This document shows positions 32,688 to 41,276 of a stretch of DNA of 49,832 bases, in pieces (position 1 is the first letter of the stretch; every line of letters starts with the position of its first letter). The stretch comes from a bacterium. Lineage in GTDB: Bacteria > Bacillota_I > Bacilli_A > Izemoplasmatales > Hujiaoplasmataceae. Position numbers and translations under genes: made by a program. The notes beneath the pieces are model-generated. The model was not told the origin of the DNA and searched no databases. It was given only the letters and a program-made list of their open reading frames with translations. The stretch is taken from the NCBI GenBank assembly GCA_030684695.1, contig JAUXXX010000016.1, forward strand, positions 1 through 49,832. The letters are read 5' to 3'.

Positions 32688-34646
32688 TTATTTTACTTTT
32701 GTTAAGCGAATTGCTTCAAAATTGATCCCAACCAAATAGCCAAAAATTAGTCCTTCTACATCAAATGTGACAACTCTACTACTGCCTGTTCTGTTCAACA
32801 CAAGTATTTTTTGACCAGTAAATTCAAACTTATAGACGCCACTTTCTTCTAATATTGCATTTTCTCCTTGTGTGATTGTGAGTAGATAGGTCGCATCATT
32901 TCTTAATAACAGTGCAACATCATAAGTTGCCTCACCAATTACATACTGTCCACCAAATTCTCCCAGTAGTTCCCGTGAATAAAACAAAATTTCAGTTCTG
33001 CTGGTGGACATCGTGGATACTTTAAATGATACGGATAATACTCCGTTCGCATACGTGCCTACGAACGTTGTTGAGGATCCTCCGATGGTAAATGTAATCA
33101 CATTGTCAAGAACGGTATAGGTTCCATTTTCACTGACAGGTCCATTGACGGTATCTTCACCCACATAGGTATACGTTCCATTTGCAAGTAAAGTAAGTGT
33201 CGCAGTGGTTTCATACATCTTCGTCTTCCCAGCAGATTGTGTTTTAAATCCCACATAGGTGCCTACAAAGTTCGGAGCTTTGAATTTTAAATGAGCAGCA
33301 CTTCTACTAGCTGATGGAGCTGGCTGAATCGTAATTTGGATGGATCCATCTGATTGGATGCTTCCGATTACTGGGTCCTTCCCAAGTGGTAAAAGGGTAA
33401 ATACTTCCCCAACTTTAGTAAAAGTACCCGTTTCTACATAAGAGAAATCATTACTTGCATGAGTCCATTTGGATGTAATAACATAACGATTTCCAGCTAA
33501 TAGTTCCAAGACGACTTTATATTGATGGTCTGCACTGAGCACTACTGAGTATTCTCCGTATATACTCCTGTTATCGAGGTTTTGAGCCATCAGTTGATGA
33601 CTTCCACCAAGACCATCTGATTTCGTGTATAAAATAGTCGTGTCTTGAATGACAATGTTCGATAAAATCTTTAAGTTATCTCCGATAGCATCGATGAGAA
33701 TGGATCCTGTCGAATAGGTTAATCGATATTGTAACCCTGCTGTTTCCACTACTCCTTCTATGATAAATACCGTGGAATTATAACCATAACTTAATTTAAA
33801 AGCACGGTCACCGGTGATTGCTAAGTATAAGATAATGGTTTGGCCTACATCGTAAGCATTGATTTCATAAATGCCTGCGAGAGTGAAATCTCCATCCACA
33901 GGAATGGCTACGGTTTGTACTTCACGTGCTCCTGAAGAAGTAAGTTTCAGTGATACTTGATAACTGCCAACTCCTACAATAGTGCCCTCGATAAAAGCAT
34001 CCGAACCGTCTGGTTTTAGTGAGATGGTCGTTTCATTGACCCTAAACTGTCCATGTTCGATATACTCATAGGCGGTTCCAGAAATGCTATATCTTGAAAT
34101 AATCTTATAAAATCCACCCAGACCCAAAGAAAGCGAGTAATTGTATTTGATGTCTTCTATTGTGTGGGATCCTACATAATCTCCCCAATGAGATTCCTGA
34201 TAATAACGAAGTGCTGTTAACACGTAGATGATTTCTGGGTCATCTTCATCGACTTTCATAAAAGTAATATTGGATGTCCCATAAGGTAAATTTGTAGAAA
34301 ATACCAGATTTAGATTATCTACGGTGAATGTGGCAGTCTTTGGTGTTTCGGAAGTGGAATCACTATAAATCATCATATACGTTCCACTGCTGTGTCCAAT
34401 GGTACCTTTGCCTTTGTCCACATCAAACAATCGACTACTCGATAATTCGAAGGACGAGTCTGCATGTATCCGCAAATAGAAGACCAGAGGCATCCCTAAA
34501 TTTTCAATGTCGATTGCATAATCTCCAGCTAACGCTACCCCAGGTTTTATCGTCGTTGTCGTTTGTGTTGTTTGGCAAGCCAAAACGCTACCTACAAGAG
34601 CTCCCATAAGAAGTAACAAAGTCAAACATTTCATTATTCTTTTCAT
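32688..34646 (-). CDS. Modular beta-rich lipoprotein
   Basis: The 652-residue protein has a lipoprotein signal peptide (cleavage before the cysteine of LVGSVLAC). I do not recognise a named domain, but the mature part appears to contain about six similar modules of around 100 residues. They begin near G-x-Y at residues ~37, 160, 262, 363, 464 and 568 (for example AGDYAIDIEN, LAGIYEINAYD, IYGEYSVVLS, FVGTYVGFKT, FGGQYVIGEA). Each then has alternating hydrophobic strands, an L-x-x-x-x-x-Y turn and a later G-T/V-Y or G-x-F repeat. It is probably a surface protein with lipocalin-like or beta-sandwich units. The stretch SASRSAAHLKF joins two modules. Confidence 0.75.
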   Translation of the reverse strand: MKRIMKCLTLLLLMGALVGSVLACQTTQTTTTIKPGVALAGDYAIDIENLGMPLVFYLRIHADSSFELSSSRLFDVDKGKGTIGHSSGTYMMIYSDSTSETPKTATFTVDNLNLVFSTNLPYGTSNITFMKVDEDDPEIIYVLTALRYYQESHWGDYVGSHTIEDIKYNYSLSLGLGGFYKIISRYSISGTAYEYIEHGQFRVNETTISLKPDGSDAFIEGTIVGVGSYQVSLKLTSSGAREVQTVAIPVDGDFTLAGIYEINAYDVGQTIILYLAITGDRAFKLSYGYNSTVFIIEGVVETAGLQYRLTYSTGSILIDAIGDNLKILSNIVIQDTTILYTKSDGLGGSHQLMAQNLDNRSIYGEYSVVLSADHQYKVVLELLAGNRYVITSKWTHASNDFSYVETGTFTKVGEVFTLLPLGKDPVIGSIQSDGSIQITIQPAPSASRSAAHLKFKAPNFVGTYVGFKTQSAGKTKMYETTATLTLLANGTYTYVGEDTVNGPVSENGTYTVLDNVITFTIGGSSTTFVGTYANGVLSVSFKVSTMSTSRTEILFYSRELLGEFGGQYVIGEATYDVALLLRNDATYLLTITQGENAILEESGVYKFEFTGQKILVLNRTGSSRVVTFDVEGLIFGYLVGINFEAIRLTKVK

Positions 34647-34731
34647 AACACCCATTTCCTCCTATTAATTGATTTTTCTTTACACATAAATTGGATGAAT
34701 TCTACAAATATCGTCAAGTAATATGTCCAAA

Positions 34732-34760
34732 GTATAATATGACAACTTGTCACTTGTCAA
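34732..34760 (-). promoter_or_regulatory. Promoter of the modular lipoprotein gene, with palindrome in the spacer
   Basis: The minus strand reads TTGACA (34755-34760), 17 bases, then TTATAC (34732-34737). A perfect palindrome TGACAA-C-TTGTCA (34740-34752) fills the spacer and is a candidate operator. Confidence 0.6.
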
Positions 34761-34850
34761 TACGACTGGGAAAAATCGCCGAAATACAAGTACAATTATT
34801 CGAATTGCTTTAGCATAGTAATAGGGTGTGGAAATCTGCATCATCTGAAA

Positions 34851-34880
34851 TTGACAAACAGGAGACAGACGTGATAGTAT
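34851..34880 (+). promoter_or_regulatory. Promoter of the cysteine desulfidase gene
   Basis: TTGACA (34851-34856), 18 bases, then TAGTAT (34875-34880) preceded by TGA, an extended -10. The leader is about 57 bases with AGGA before the ATG. Confidence 0.65.
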
Positions 34881-34943
34881 GAACTAGCTACCATTTGTTT
34901 TACATGATAATCACTTTTACTTTTTTATGAACCGAGGATATCT

Positions 34944-36212
34944 ATGATAGATAATGAATTAGAGTTCTACCAAATATTACGAGAAGAACTCATTCCTGCA
35001 CTAGGATGTACCGAACCCATTTCAATCGCTTATGCCGCCGCGAAGGCAAGAGAAATTTTAGGAGAAGCTCCTGATCATATCCACATCTATGCAAGTGGTG
35101 GGTTAATCAAAAACATTCGATGTGTGACAGTTCCAAATACAGGTGGATTGATAGGAATAAAAGCCAGTGCTATTGCAGGCGTGGTTGGTGGGAACTCTAG
35201 CAAAGAACTCCAAGTCCTGGAAGACATTTCACCAGAAGATCGAATTCAAATGCGGCTTTTATTAGCACAAAACATCACAACTGTGGATCTTCTAGAAACG
35301 AAACTTAATTTGCATTTTATACTAAAATTAGGTACAAATCATCAGTATGTGGAAGTAGAAGTTAAAAACCTCCATACAAACATAACAAAGATTGTTCATA
35401 ATGGAACTATTATTCACGAGGAAGAAGGCTCCTTACGTTTTTATCAAGGGAAAATGACAAATCGTGATTTTATGACGATTGAAGGCATAGTTAATTTTGC
35501 GTCAAACACCGACTGGCAACGACTAAAAAAAGCATTGCATCGACAAGTGGAATACAACATGGCCATCGCTTATGAAGGACTAACTAACCCGTATGGAGTT
35601 TCCATTGGGAATTCTATTTTGAAACACTATCCGACTGTATATGGAAAAATGAAAGGTCATGCCGCCGCCGCATCTGAAGCGCGGATGTGTGGTTCAGACT
35701 TACCAGTCATTACCAATTCAGGTTCAGGAAACCAAGGAATCGCAGCGTCGATACCAATCGTTGTTTATGCCCAAGAAATGAACTTAAGTGAAGAACAACT
35801 CTACCGAGGATTAGCAATATCCAACTTATTAACCATTTATCAAAAAAACTATATTGGTCGACTCAGTGCGTTTTGCGGTGCGATTAGTGCCTGCGCGGGG
35901 GCTGGAGCGGCAGTGACTTATTTGGCTGGTGGCACTTTAGAACAAGTTAAAATGACAGTTACAAACGCCCTAGCGGATGCTTCTGGAATTGTTTGTGATG
36001 GCGCAAAGGCCTCTTGTGCCTCAAAAATCGCCACTGGAATTGAAGCAGCCTGTGTCTCTCATTTTCTAGCAATGGAAAACAAAAGCTATCAACCTTTTGC
36101 TGGCTTTTTAGGGGAAGATGCGGATAAAACCATTCAAGCGGTCGGAAGAATTGCTTCAGAAGGTATGAAAGATACCGATCGAGTGATTCTCAATATAATG
36201 CTAGAAAAATAA
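34944..36212 (+). CDS. L-cysteine desulfidase family (CyuA/YhaM)
   Basis: The 422-residue protein matches the UPF0597/L-cysteine desulfidase family, whose 4Fe-4S enzymes split cysteine into pyruvate, ammonia and sulfide. The N-terminal ALGCTEP motif holds the first conserved cysteine (about residue 20). The C-terminal region holds the later cysteines, including the C-D-G-A-K-A-S-C pair. NSGSGNQGIAASIP is also typical. No transporter or cyuR regulator is adjacent. Other members have been named L-serine dehydratase-like, so cysteine specificity is probable rather than certain. Confidence 0.87.
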   Translation: MIDNELEFYQILREELIPALGCTEPISIAYAAAKAREILGEAPDHIHIYASGGLIKNIRCVTVPNTGGLIGIKASAIAGVVGGNSSKELQVLEDISPEDRIQMRLLLAQNITTVDLLETKLNLHFILKLGTNHQYVEVEVKNLHTNITKIVHNGTIIHEEEGSLRFYQGKMTNRDFMTIEGIVNFASNTDWQRLKKALHRQVEYNMAIAYEGLTNPYGVSIGNSILKHYPTVYGKMKGHAAAASEARMCGSDLPVITNSGSGNQGIAASIPIVVYAQEMNLSEEQLYRGLAISNLLTIYQKNYIGRLSAFCGAISACAGAGAAVTYLAGGTLEQVKMTVTNALADASGIVCDGAKASCASKIATGIEAACVSHFLAMENKSYQPFAGFLGEDADKTIQAVGRIASEGMKDTDRVILNIMLEK

Positions 36213-36250
36213 AAAGATGGACGAGTTGATTACGACTCGTCCATCTTTCA
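36211..36250. terminator. Bidirectional terminator
   Basis: AAAGATGGACGAGT (36213-36226) pairs perfectly over 14 bases with ACTCGTCCATCTTT (36235-36248), between convergent genes. Confidence 0.85.
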
Positions 36251-36919
36251 TTATGAATGTTTTTGAGTAGATAAAACAATCAGTATTTGAGAAGGTAAAT
36301 AAAACAACCAAATGAGATTGATTGGAAAATTCAGTAAGAACACCCAAATGGAATCTGGAGCTAAATACAAATACGCAGCGCTTTGAGACAATCCCACTAA
36401 AGTGTCGCAACAAATGTAAAAGAGCAGTCCAAGTGCAAACAACCAATCACGTCGCCAGTATCTACAAGCCACAGCTGCGTTATATATCAAGTTGGAGTAA
36501 TAAAAGACCGCAACAATGACAAGTACATCGATTGCACTTCCAACCACTATATAACTAATTCCCAAAAATATGAGCACAAATACCAAGCGTGCAATCAAGA
36601 ATCTTCTTTTGTATGTAAGTTCTTGAACATGAAGCACCAGTCCAAACATCAGTTGAGCAAATGCAAAGAAGATGGTACCAAGTAATTGCTCTGTTCCTCG
36701 CAACGTTAAAAAGTAGTCCGCAATCACTGTAAAAATCATACCGATCAGGATGATATTCCATTTTTTGGAATTCACCTTATTCAGAAGTAAGAACAACAAA
36801 CACACGACAATGGAAGTAAAATGAAATACACCACTTGGTAGAACATTAGGGACAAACAAGATAAAGATATACAGTACCAATTCGACCAATAAAAAAAGCG
36901 CAATCTTATTCGGTTTCAT
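36251..36919 (-). CDS. YhhN-like (lysoplasmalogenase family) membrane protein
   Basis: The 222-residue protein has about eight membrane helices. Motifs such as GMIFTVIADYFL, GTIFFAFAQLMFG and CCDTLVGLSQ resemble the YhhN/lysoplasmalogenase family, whose members hydrolyse the vinyl-ether bond of lysoplasmalogens. The similarity is moderate, so the activity is uncertain. It is monocistronic, with promoter and terminator. Confidence 0.7.
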   Translation of the reverse strand: MKPNKIALFLLVELVLYIFILFVPNVLPSGVFHFTSIVVCLLFLLLNKVNSKKWNIILIGMIFTVIADYFLTLRGTEQLLGTIFFAFAQLMFGLVLHVQELTYKRRFLIARLVFVLIFLGISYIVVGSAIDVLVIVAVFYYSNLIYNAAVACRYWRRDWLFALGLLFYICCDTLVGLSQSAAYLYLAPDSIWVFLLNFPINLIWLFYLPSQILIVLSTQKHS

Positions 36920-36947
36920 TTGAAATCTCCTTTTTTTTACACTTGAT

Positions 36948-36977
36948 ACTATAGCAAATCATTTCATTGTTTGTCAA
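36948..36977 (-). promoter_or_regulatory. Promoter of the YhhN-like gene
   Basis: The minus strand reads TTGACA (36972-36977), 18 bases, then TATAGT (36948-36953) preceded by TGC. Confidence 0.7.
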
Positions 36978-37003
36978 TGAGTGAATGAATGAATGCACAG
37001 GGG

Positions 37004-37032
37004 TTGCTCTCTTTTCATAAACGGATTATAAT
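37004..37032 (+). promoter_or_regulatory. Promoter of the TspO-like gene
   Basis: TTGCTC (37004-37009), 17 bases, then TATAAT (37027-37032). It is divergent from the YhhN-like gene promoter. Confidence 0.65.
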
Positions 37033-37066
37033 GTAGATACGTCATCAAATCGGGGGTATCACAAGC

Positions 37067-37864
37067 ATGAAGAAATGTATTCAGACCTTACTATTTCCAA
37101 AGAACCTAGTCTTCATTACGGCAATCACTTATGGTCTCATGGTTTTTGTTAATGCATTGGCCAACATTATCCCAATCAATAATATCACAACTGGCGAAGT
37201 CTCAGACTCCTACTTTAATTTATTCGCTCCAACTGGATTGACTTTCTCGATTTGGGGTTTGATTTATGTATTGCTTGGATGGTATGTTTATACACAACTG
37301 AAAGGAATCAATGCAGTAGCCGACCCAGAAAAACAAGCCGTTTATTCGAAGGTTAATTTGTATTTCTCATTGTCATCGATTGCCAATTTCATTTGGATTT
37401 TCGCATGGCATTATCGTGTCATTTTACTTTCTTTGCTCCTAATGCTCTTTATTTTAGTTATGTTAATTCTCATTTCATTCCAATTTAAAAAAGTAAACAC
37501 CCTGACTAAAGTCACGTTTGGTATATATTTTGGCTGGATTACCGTCGCGACGATTGCTAACGTAACCACTTATTTGGTTCGACTAGGATTACCCAATAAC
37601 ACGGTTGGCGCGAACCTACAAACGATTGTCATTTTACTTGTTGGTGTCGTCATCGGGCTTCTTACTTTGTGGATTCAAAAAAATGTAGGCTATGGACTCG
37701 TTTTAGCGTGGGCATATTTAGGGATTTATCTAAAACACATCGATCCCAATCAATTCGATTATGGATACATCTCGATTGTAAATACTTCGTTGGTTGGTAT
37801 GATTATCTTACTTGCATTCAGTGGTTTTACCTTGTGGCGAAATCTTAAGTTACAGAAACAATAA
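37067..37864 (+). CDS. TspO/MBR-related (tryptophan-rich sensory) membrane protein
   Basis: The 265-residue protein has about eight hydrophobic segments. The pattern of an early FAPTGLTFSIWGLIYVLLGWYVY block, a middle SSIANFIWIFAWHY block and GIYFGWITVATIANVTTYLV resembles long TspO/MBR-like proteins found in Firmicutes, which may bind porphyrins or other lipophilic ligands. Classical TspO is shorter (about 160 residues, five helices), so this is a divergent relative of unknown ligand. It is monocistronic and ends in a strong terminator. Confidence 0.72.
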   Translation: MKKCIQTLLFPKNLVFITAITYGLMVFVNALANIIPINNITTGEVSDSYFNLFAPTGLTFSIWGLIYVLLGWYVYTQLKGINAVADPEKQAVYSKVNLYFSLSSIANFIWIFAWHYRVILLSLLLMLFILVMLILISFQFKKVNTLTKVTFGIYFGWITVATIANVTTYLVRLGLPNNTVGANLQTIVILLVGVVIGLLTLWIQKNVGYGLVLAWAYLGIYLKHIDPNQFDYGYISIVNTSLVGMIILLAFSGFTLWRNLKLQKQ

Positions 37865-37865
37865 T

Positions 37866-37899
37866 GAAAAGGGTTCTTCCGCAGAAGGACCCTTTTTTT
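37866..37899 (+). terminator. Terminator after the TspO-like gene
   Basis: AAAAGGGTTCTTC (37867-37879) pairs with GAAGGACCCTTTT (37884-37896), one G-T pair inside, followed by Ts. The convergent small membrane gene stops at its edge. Confidence 0.85.
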
Positions 37900-37901
37900 G
37901 T

Positions 37902-38180
37902 TTACATAAAATGGGTATATACCACCCAAAGTGACCCAAGGACAATTAAAACGAACTGTATTACCACAGCAACATTATAATATGAACTCAAACGTGTTTT
38001 TGGAAGATGTAGTGCGTATAGACCGATGCTTCCTGGAATGAACATGCCAATAAGAAACTCTTTTCTTGAAACCTTTGCTTGGAATAACACCAAGAAACGA
38101 AGAATCCAAACAACGATAAACCCGCCAACAAAGCCAATCCATAAAGAATATATCAAGACTCCTAAAATAAGATCAGTCAC
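37902..38180 (-). CDS. Small membrane protein, unknown
   Basis: I do not recognise this 92-residue protein. It has two or three hydrophobic helices (about 7-30, 42-58 and 68-89) and a basic middle. It starts with GTG and overlaps the 49-residue membrane protein upstream by eight bases, so it is translated from the same transcript. It is the last gene of the Nudix/phosphoesterase operon. Confidence 0.65.
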   Translation of the reverse strand: MTDLILGVLIYSLWIGFVGGFIVVWILRFLVLFQAKVSRKEFLIGMFIPGSIGLYALHLPKTRLSSYYNVAVVIQFVLIVLGSLWVVYTHFM

Positions 38181-38322
38181 GAGAAATCACTCCCTTCCAT
38201 ATCGCATATGCGAAGGCAAGGACTGGTAAAAACAAAAGAGGTATCCATCCAAGTAACCAAAAAAGAATCAAGGAAATGGAAGAAAGATGCATTGCAATCA
38301 ATACTTTCTCATGGTTTCTCAT
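38173..38322 (-). CDS. 49-residue membrane protein, coupled small gene
   Basis: Reading the minus strand from ATG 38322 gives 49 residues ending in TGA, with one long hydrophobic helix from about residue 12 to 41 (starting HLSSISLILFWLLGWIPLLF). The start overlaps the phosphoesterase stop by four bases (ATGA), and its end overlaps the next gene by eight, so the reading frame is fixed on both sides by translational coupling. The function is unknown. It may work with the next membrane protein as a pair. Confidence 0.65.
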   Translation of the reverse strand: MRNHEKVLIAMHLSSISLILFWLLGWIPLLFLPVLAFAYAIWKGVISRD

Positions 38323-39269
38323 GAAGACACTTCCTTGTGCGATTTGACATAGGTGTGAATGATACCTTGAACGGAAACTTCAATGATTCTTCCGCCTCGA
38401 TCAAATGAACCATAGGCATTGTATCCAGAGATAAGCCCATAGGCAAGAAGAATTTCGTCTCGATCAAAAGAGAAGTCATTCAAATGATCATGTCCGACAA
38501 ACACCGCCTTCGTACGGCCATGCTCAAGCATTTTATCAAACATTCCCGTATCCATTCCTTGAGGATACACAGCTTCTTCCTTGCGACCAGTGATATTGGT
38601 GGGATTCATATATTGTCTTAGGGGCATATGAATGAACAGTAGCGAATTCACTGTATCGGTTTGAACATGTGTTTCATACCACATGACTTGAGAGGGTTTC
38701 AAATAGTCGTATATGCCTTCTTCTTCTGTATATACTTTTCTCTCAGCGTGAGAATCCATAAAATAAAGCATCTGAAAGGGATTGCCTTGGTAATTCATTT
38801 GAATTCGAAAGTTACCCACTCCACCAAGTTCTAAATCCGGACCGACTTTAAAATACAAGAATTCTGTCTGAGGAATACGGTTAACATATTGGCTATGTGG
38901 ATGAAAGTCTGTTTCATGATTGCCAAAGACAAACGTCCAAGGGGTTTTCAGTGTTTCCATAAAGTGAATGAGTTGTAAAAATAGCCTGGGCCCTGAGGGA
39001 GACATGGTCAAATCTCCTGTGAAAACGACCAAATCAAAGTCATCGCTTTCTACCATGGTTTTGATGTTTTTAAATGTTTGTCGATCATTAAAATCGATGC
39101 CATACGTTAAATGAAGATCGGTGAGTTGTAAAATCTTTAACGTATCTGACTTCATTTCGATAATAAACGGTTCGTCATCAGAATAATCTATGGTTTGAGA
39201 AATTGACTCACAAGAGATAAAAGCAAATAACATCAAAAGCAAGATTCCAAGTGTACTTATTTTTTTCAT
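38319..39269 (-). CDS. Calcineurin-like metallophosphoesterase lipoprotein
   Basis: The 316-residue protein has a lipoprotein signal (lipobox FISC). The metallophosphoesterase motifs appear in order: LQLTDLHL (D-x-H), VVFTGDLT (GD), FVFGNHETD (GNHE), LLFIHMPLRQY (H) and FVGHDHLND (GHxH). These bind two metal ions and hydrolyse a phosphoester. The enzyme is predicted to face outward, and its substrate is unknown. It overlaps the Nudix gene by four bases and the small gene behind by four. Confidence 0.87.
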   Translation of the reverse strand: MKKISTLGILLLMLFAFISCESISQTIDYSDDEPFIIEMKSDTLKILQLTDLHLTYGIDFNDRQTFKNIKTMVESDDFDLVVFTGDLTMSPSGPRLFLQLIHFMETLKTPWTFVFGNHETDFHPHSQYVNRIPQTEFLYFKVGPDLELGGVGNFRIQMNYQGNPFQMLYFMDSHAERKVYTEEEGIYDYLKPSQVMWYETHVQTDTVNSLLFIHMPLRQYMNPTNITGRKEEAVYPQGMDTGMFDKMLEHGRTKAVFVGHDHLNDFSFDRDEILLAYGLISGYNAYGSFDRGGRIIEVSVQGIIHTYVKSHKEVSS

Positions 39270-39757
39270 AGCATCGGCTCCATCAAAGGGTATTGTTCTA
39301 CTTGTTTGAGTACCTTGTTTTCAAAGGTACAGTGAAAATGGTATCGCTGGTTGGATTGTAACAAAACGGGCAAGAAATAAGGTATATTTTTCGCAATCCC
39401 CTCATTATCAAAATCGTTGATCCAGTCGATGGATTTCCAATCTAAAATGCCTTCTTCTTTTTTTATAGGGGTATGAAATGAAAAATGAGGATCAAGATGA
39501 ACCAAGAAGAGATGAAGACCCACTCCTAAAGCATCAAAGGAGGTCCATGTTAGGATTCCTTTGTCCTCTACTTGTGACTCATTCACACAAATAGATGTTT
39601 CTTCTTGAATTTCTCGAATGATGCATTGAAGGGGGCTTTCATGTTGATTTCGTTTCCCGCCAACCCCATTCCATGACCCTTTCCAAGGTTTTTTTTCTCG
39701 ATTTAAAAGCAAAATTTCATGACCTCTTTTTAAGAACGCTAGCGTATAGACATACAT
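39266..39757 (-). CDS. Nudix hydrolase (MutT-like)
   Basis: The 163-residue protein has a Nudix box, GGKRNQHESPLQCIIREIQEET (about residues 33-54), matching G-x5-E-x7-REUxEE. The preceding KPWKGSWNGVG region is typical of 8-oxo-dGTP-cleaning MutT/YtkD-like proteins. The precise nucleotide substrate is unknown. ATG 39757 is preferred to 39763 because GGAGGA has proper spacing only to the former. It leads an operon with the phosphoesterase and two small membrane proteins. Confidence 0.88.
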   Translation of the reverse strand: MYVYTLAFLKRGHEILLLNREKKPWKGSWNGVGGKRNQHESPLQCIIREIQEETSICVNESQVEDKGILTWTSFDALGVGLHLFLVHLDPHFSFHTPIKKEEGILDWKSIDWINDFDNEGIAKNIPYFLPVLLQSNQRYHFHCTFENKVLKQVEQYPLMEPML

Positions 39758-39835
39758 AGTCATTCCTCCTATATAGGAATTCTTTATTATTATATCATAC
39801 GTACTGATTACTAATCGATTGCCTTTTCAGTTTAT

Positions 39836-39873
39836 AAAAAAAAAAAAAAAATATGACCGCTTATGACGGTCCT
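39836..39873 (-). terminator. Terminator after the RCC1-repeat gene with a 16-base A/T run
   Basis: GACCG (39855-39859) pairs with CGGTC (39867-39871). On the minus strand a run of 16 Ts (39836-39851) follows, unusually long and prone to length change. Confidence 0.75.
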
Positions 39874-39878
39874 TTGAA

Positions 39879-41126
39879 TTATTCGTAAGGATTAAAAATT
39901 GTCGTGACATCTTGAATCGATAACACAGTGGGGTCAGCTGTGGAATACCCAAGTTGCGAAAAGTTGTTATACCCCCAAGCTAAAATTCGTTGATGAGATG
40001 TTTTTATGACCGTATGTAATGTGCCAAGTTGAATGGAAACCACTTTTTCATTTCCCGTCAATTCAAGACGCGCGGTAATATTGGTTGGAAAAACAAGTTT
40101 TACGGTGGTGCCATTACCGAGTTGACCATTGCTATTGGTTCCCCATCCATATACTTTTCCACTTGAAGATATTGCCATGGAGGCAGCACCACCTGAAGTG
40201 ATATAGGAGATGGTCTCGTTTGATTGTAATTCAAAATAGGAAGTAATCTCAACTGGTTTTTTCCGGTTGACTTGAGTACCATCGCCCACGGAGTTACCCG
40301 ATGACAATACTCGTCCTTTTGATGTTAAAAAGGTAGTTGTATACAGCGCTGCACTAATGGACTGAATCGTTTCTTTATTCACTAAAAAGATCTGTGAGGT
40401 AATCTCTACAGGTGTGAGTCGATTGGTAGTGGTATCGTCTCCCAATTGACCATAAGAATTATTACCAAACGAGAAAATTCGACCTTTTGTAGTTAGCACA
40501 ATGCTATGACGCTCCGATGTTGCGACCATCTTGAACCCTTCTCCTGTTAGTAAAGAAAACGAGGTTGTGATATTTAGAGGGGTTTTAATATCGTTGGTCG
40601 TTCCGTTGCCTAACTGACCATAATTGTTGCGACCCCAAACAAACAACTTATTCTTGTTTGTGATTGCAAATAAATGGTTTTTCCCTGATATCAGCTGGAT
40701 GATTTTTTCATTGGATGGAAGTTCAAAAGAAGATGTAATATCGATGGGTGTCGTTTGGTTTGTACTACCCTCTCTTGCTAATTGTCCATATTCACTTCTA
40801 CCCACCATCAACACTCGACCATTGGAAGTTAGAAAAGCAGAATGACTAACCCCTGAGACGATTTGGATCACTCGTTCATTGTTAATGAGTGTAACATTAG
40901 CCGTCACATTTTGAAAAGCATTGACATTGGATGTGCTTTTCGTCGCTAATTGTCCCGCATTGTTTCGACCAACTACGTAGATACTTCCATGATTTGAAAG
41001 TGTGAATGTGGCGTATTCACCTACGGCGACTTGATCTACTTGTTCGGTCTTATTCAGTAAAAACGTTGCAATGATAGAAAGCATCACCACAACTACAGTA
41101 ATGAGTAAAATTCGTCTTGTATTCAT
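39879..41126 (-). CDS. Membrane-anchored RCC1-repeat protein
   Basis: The 415-residue protein has one N-terminal helix (about 4-26) and a mature part made of seven RCC1-type repeats of about 50 residues. Each has a G-x-N-x-x-G-Q-L-like turn: GRNNAGQL, GRSEYGQL, GRNNYGQL, GNNSYGQL, a degenerate GNSVGDG, GTNSNGQL and GYNNFSQL. Seven repeats agree with a seven-bladed propeller. Its partner is unknown; such bacterial proteins are often extracellular or surface-exposed. ATG 41126 has a GGAGGAT site. It is monocistronic. Confidence 0.87.
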   Translation of the reverse strand: MNTRRILLITVVVVMLSIIATFLLNKTEQVDQVAVGEYATFTLSNHGSIYVVGRNNAGQLATKSTSNVNAFQNVTANVTLINNERVIQIVSGVSHSAFLTSNGRVLMVGRSEYGQLAREGSTNQTTPIDITSSFELPSNEKIIQLISGKNHLFAITNKNKLFVWGRNNYGQLGNGTTNDIKTPLNITTSFSLLTGEGFKMVATSERHSIVLTTKGRIFSFGNNSYGQLGDDTTTNRLTPVEITSQIFLVNKETIQSISAALYTTTFLTSKGRVLSSGNSVGDGTQVNRKKPVEITSYFELQSNETISYITSGGAASMAISSSGKVYGWGTNSNGQLGNGTTVKLVFPTNITARLELTGNEKVVSIQLGTLHTVIKTSHQRILAWGYNNFSQLGYSTADPTVLSIQDVTTIFNPYE

Positions 41127-41276
41127 GCTATCCTCCAACAAAAATTAGATAAGTTCATTGTATCATAAACCAAGGAATCTTCAAGGACCATTCATCAAGC
41201 TAACTCCCATTTCCTATAAAAACATAAAAAAAGAGACGAAATCGTCTCTTAAAAGGATTAAATGATGTGCGAAATC

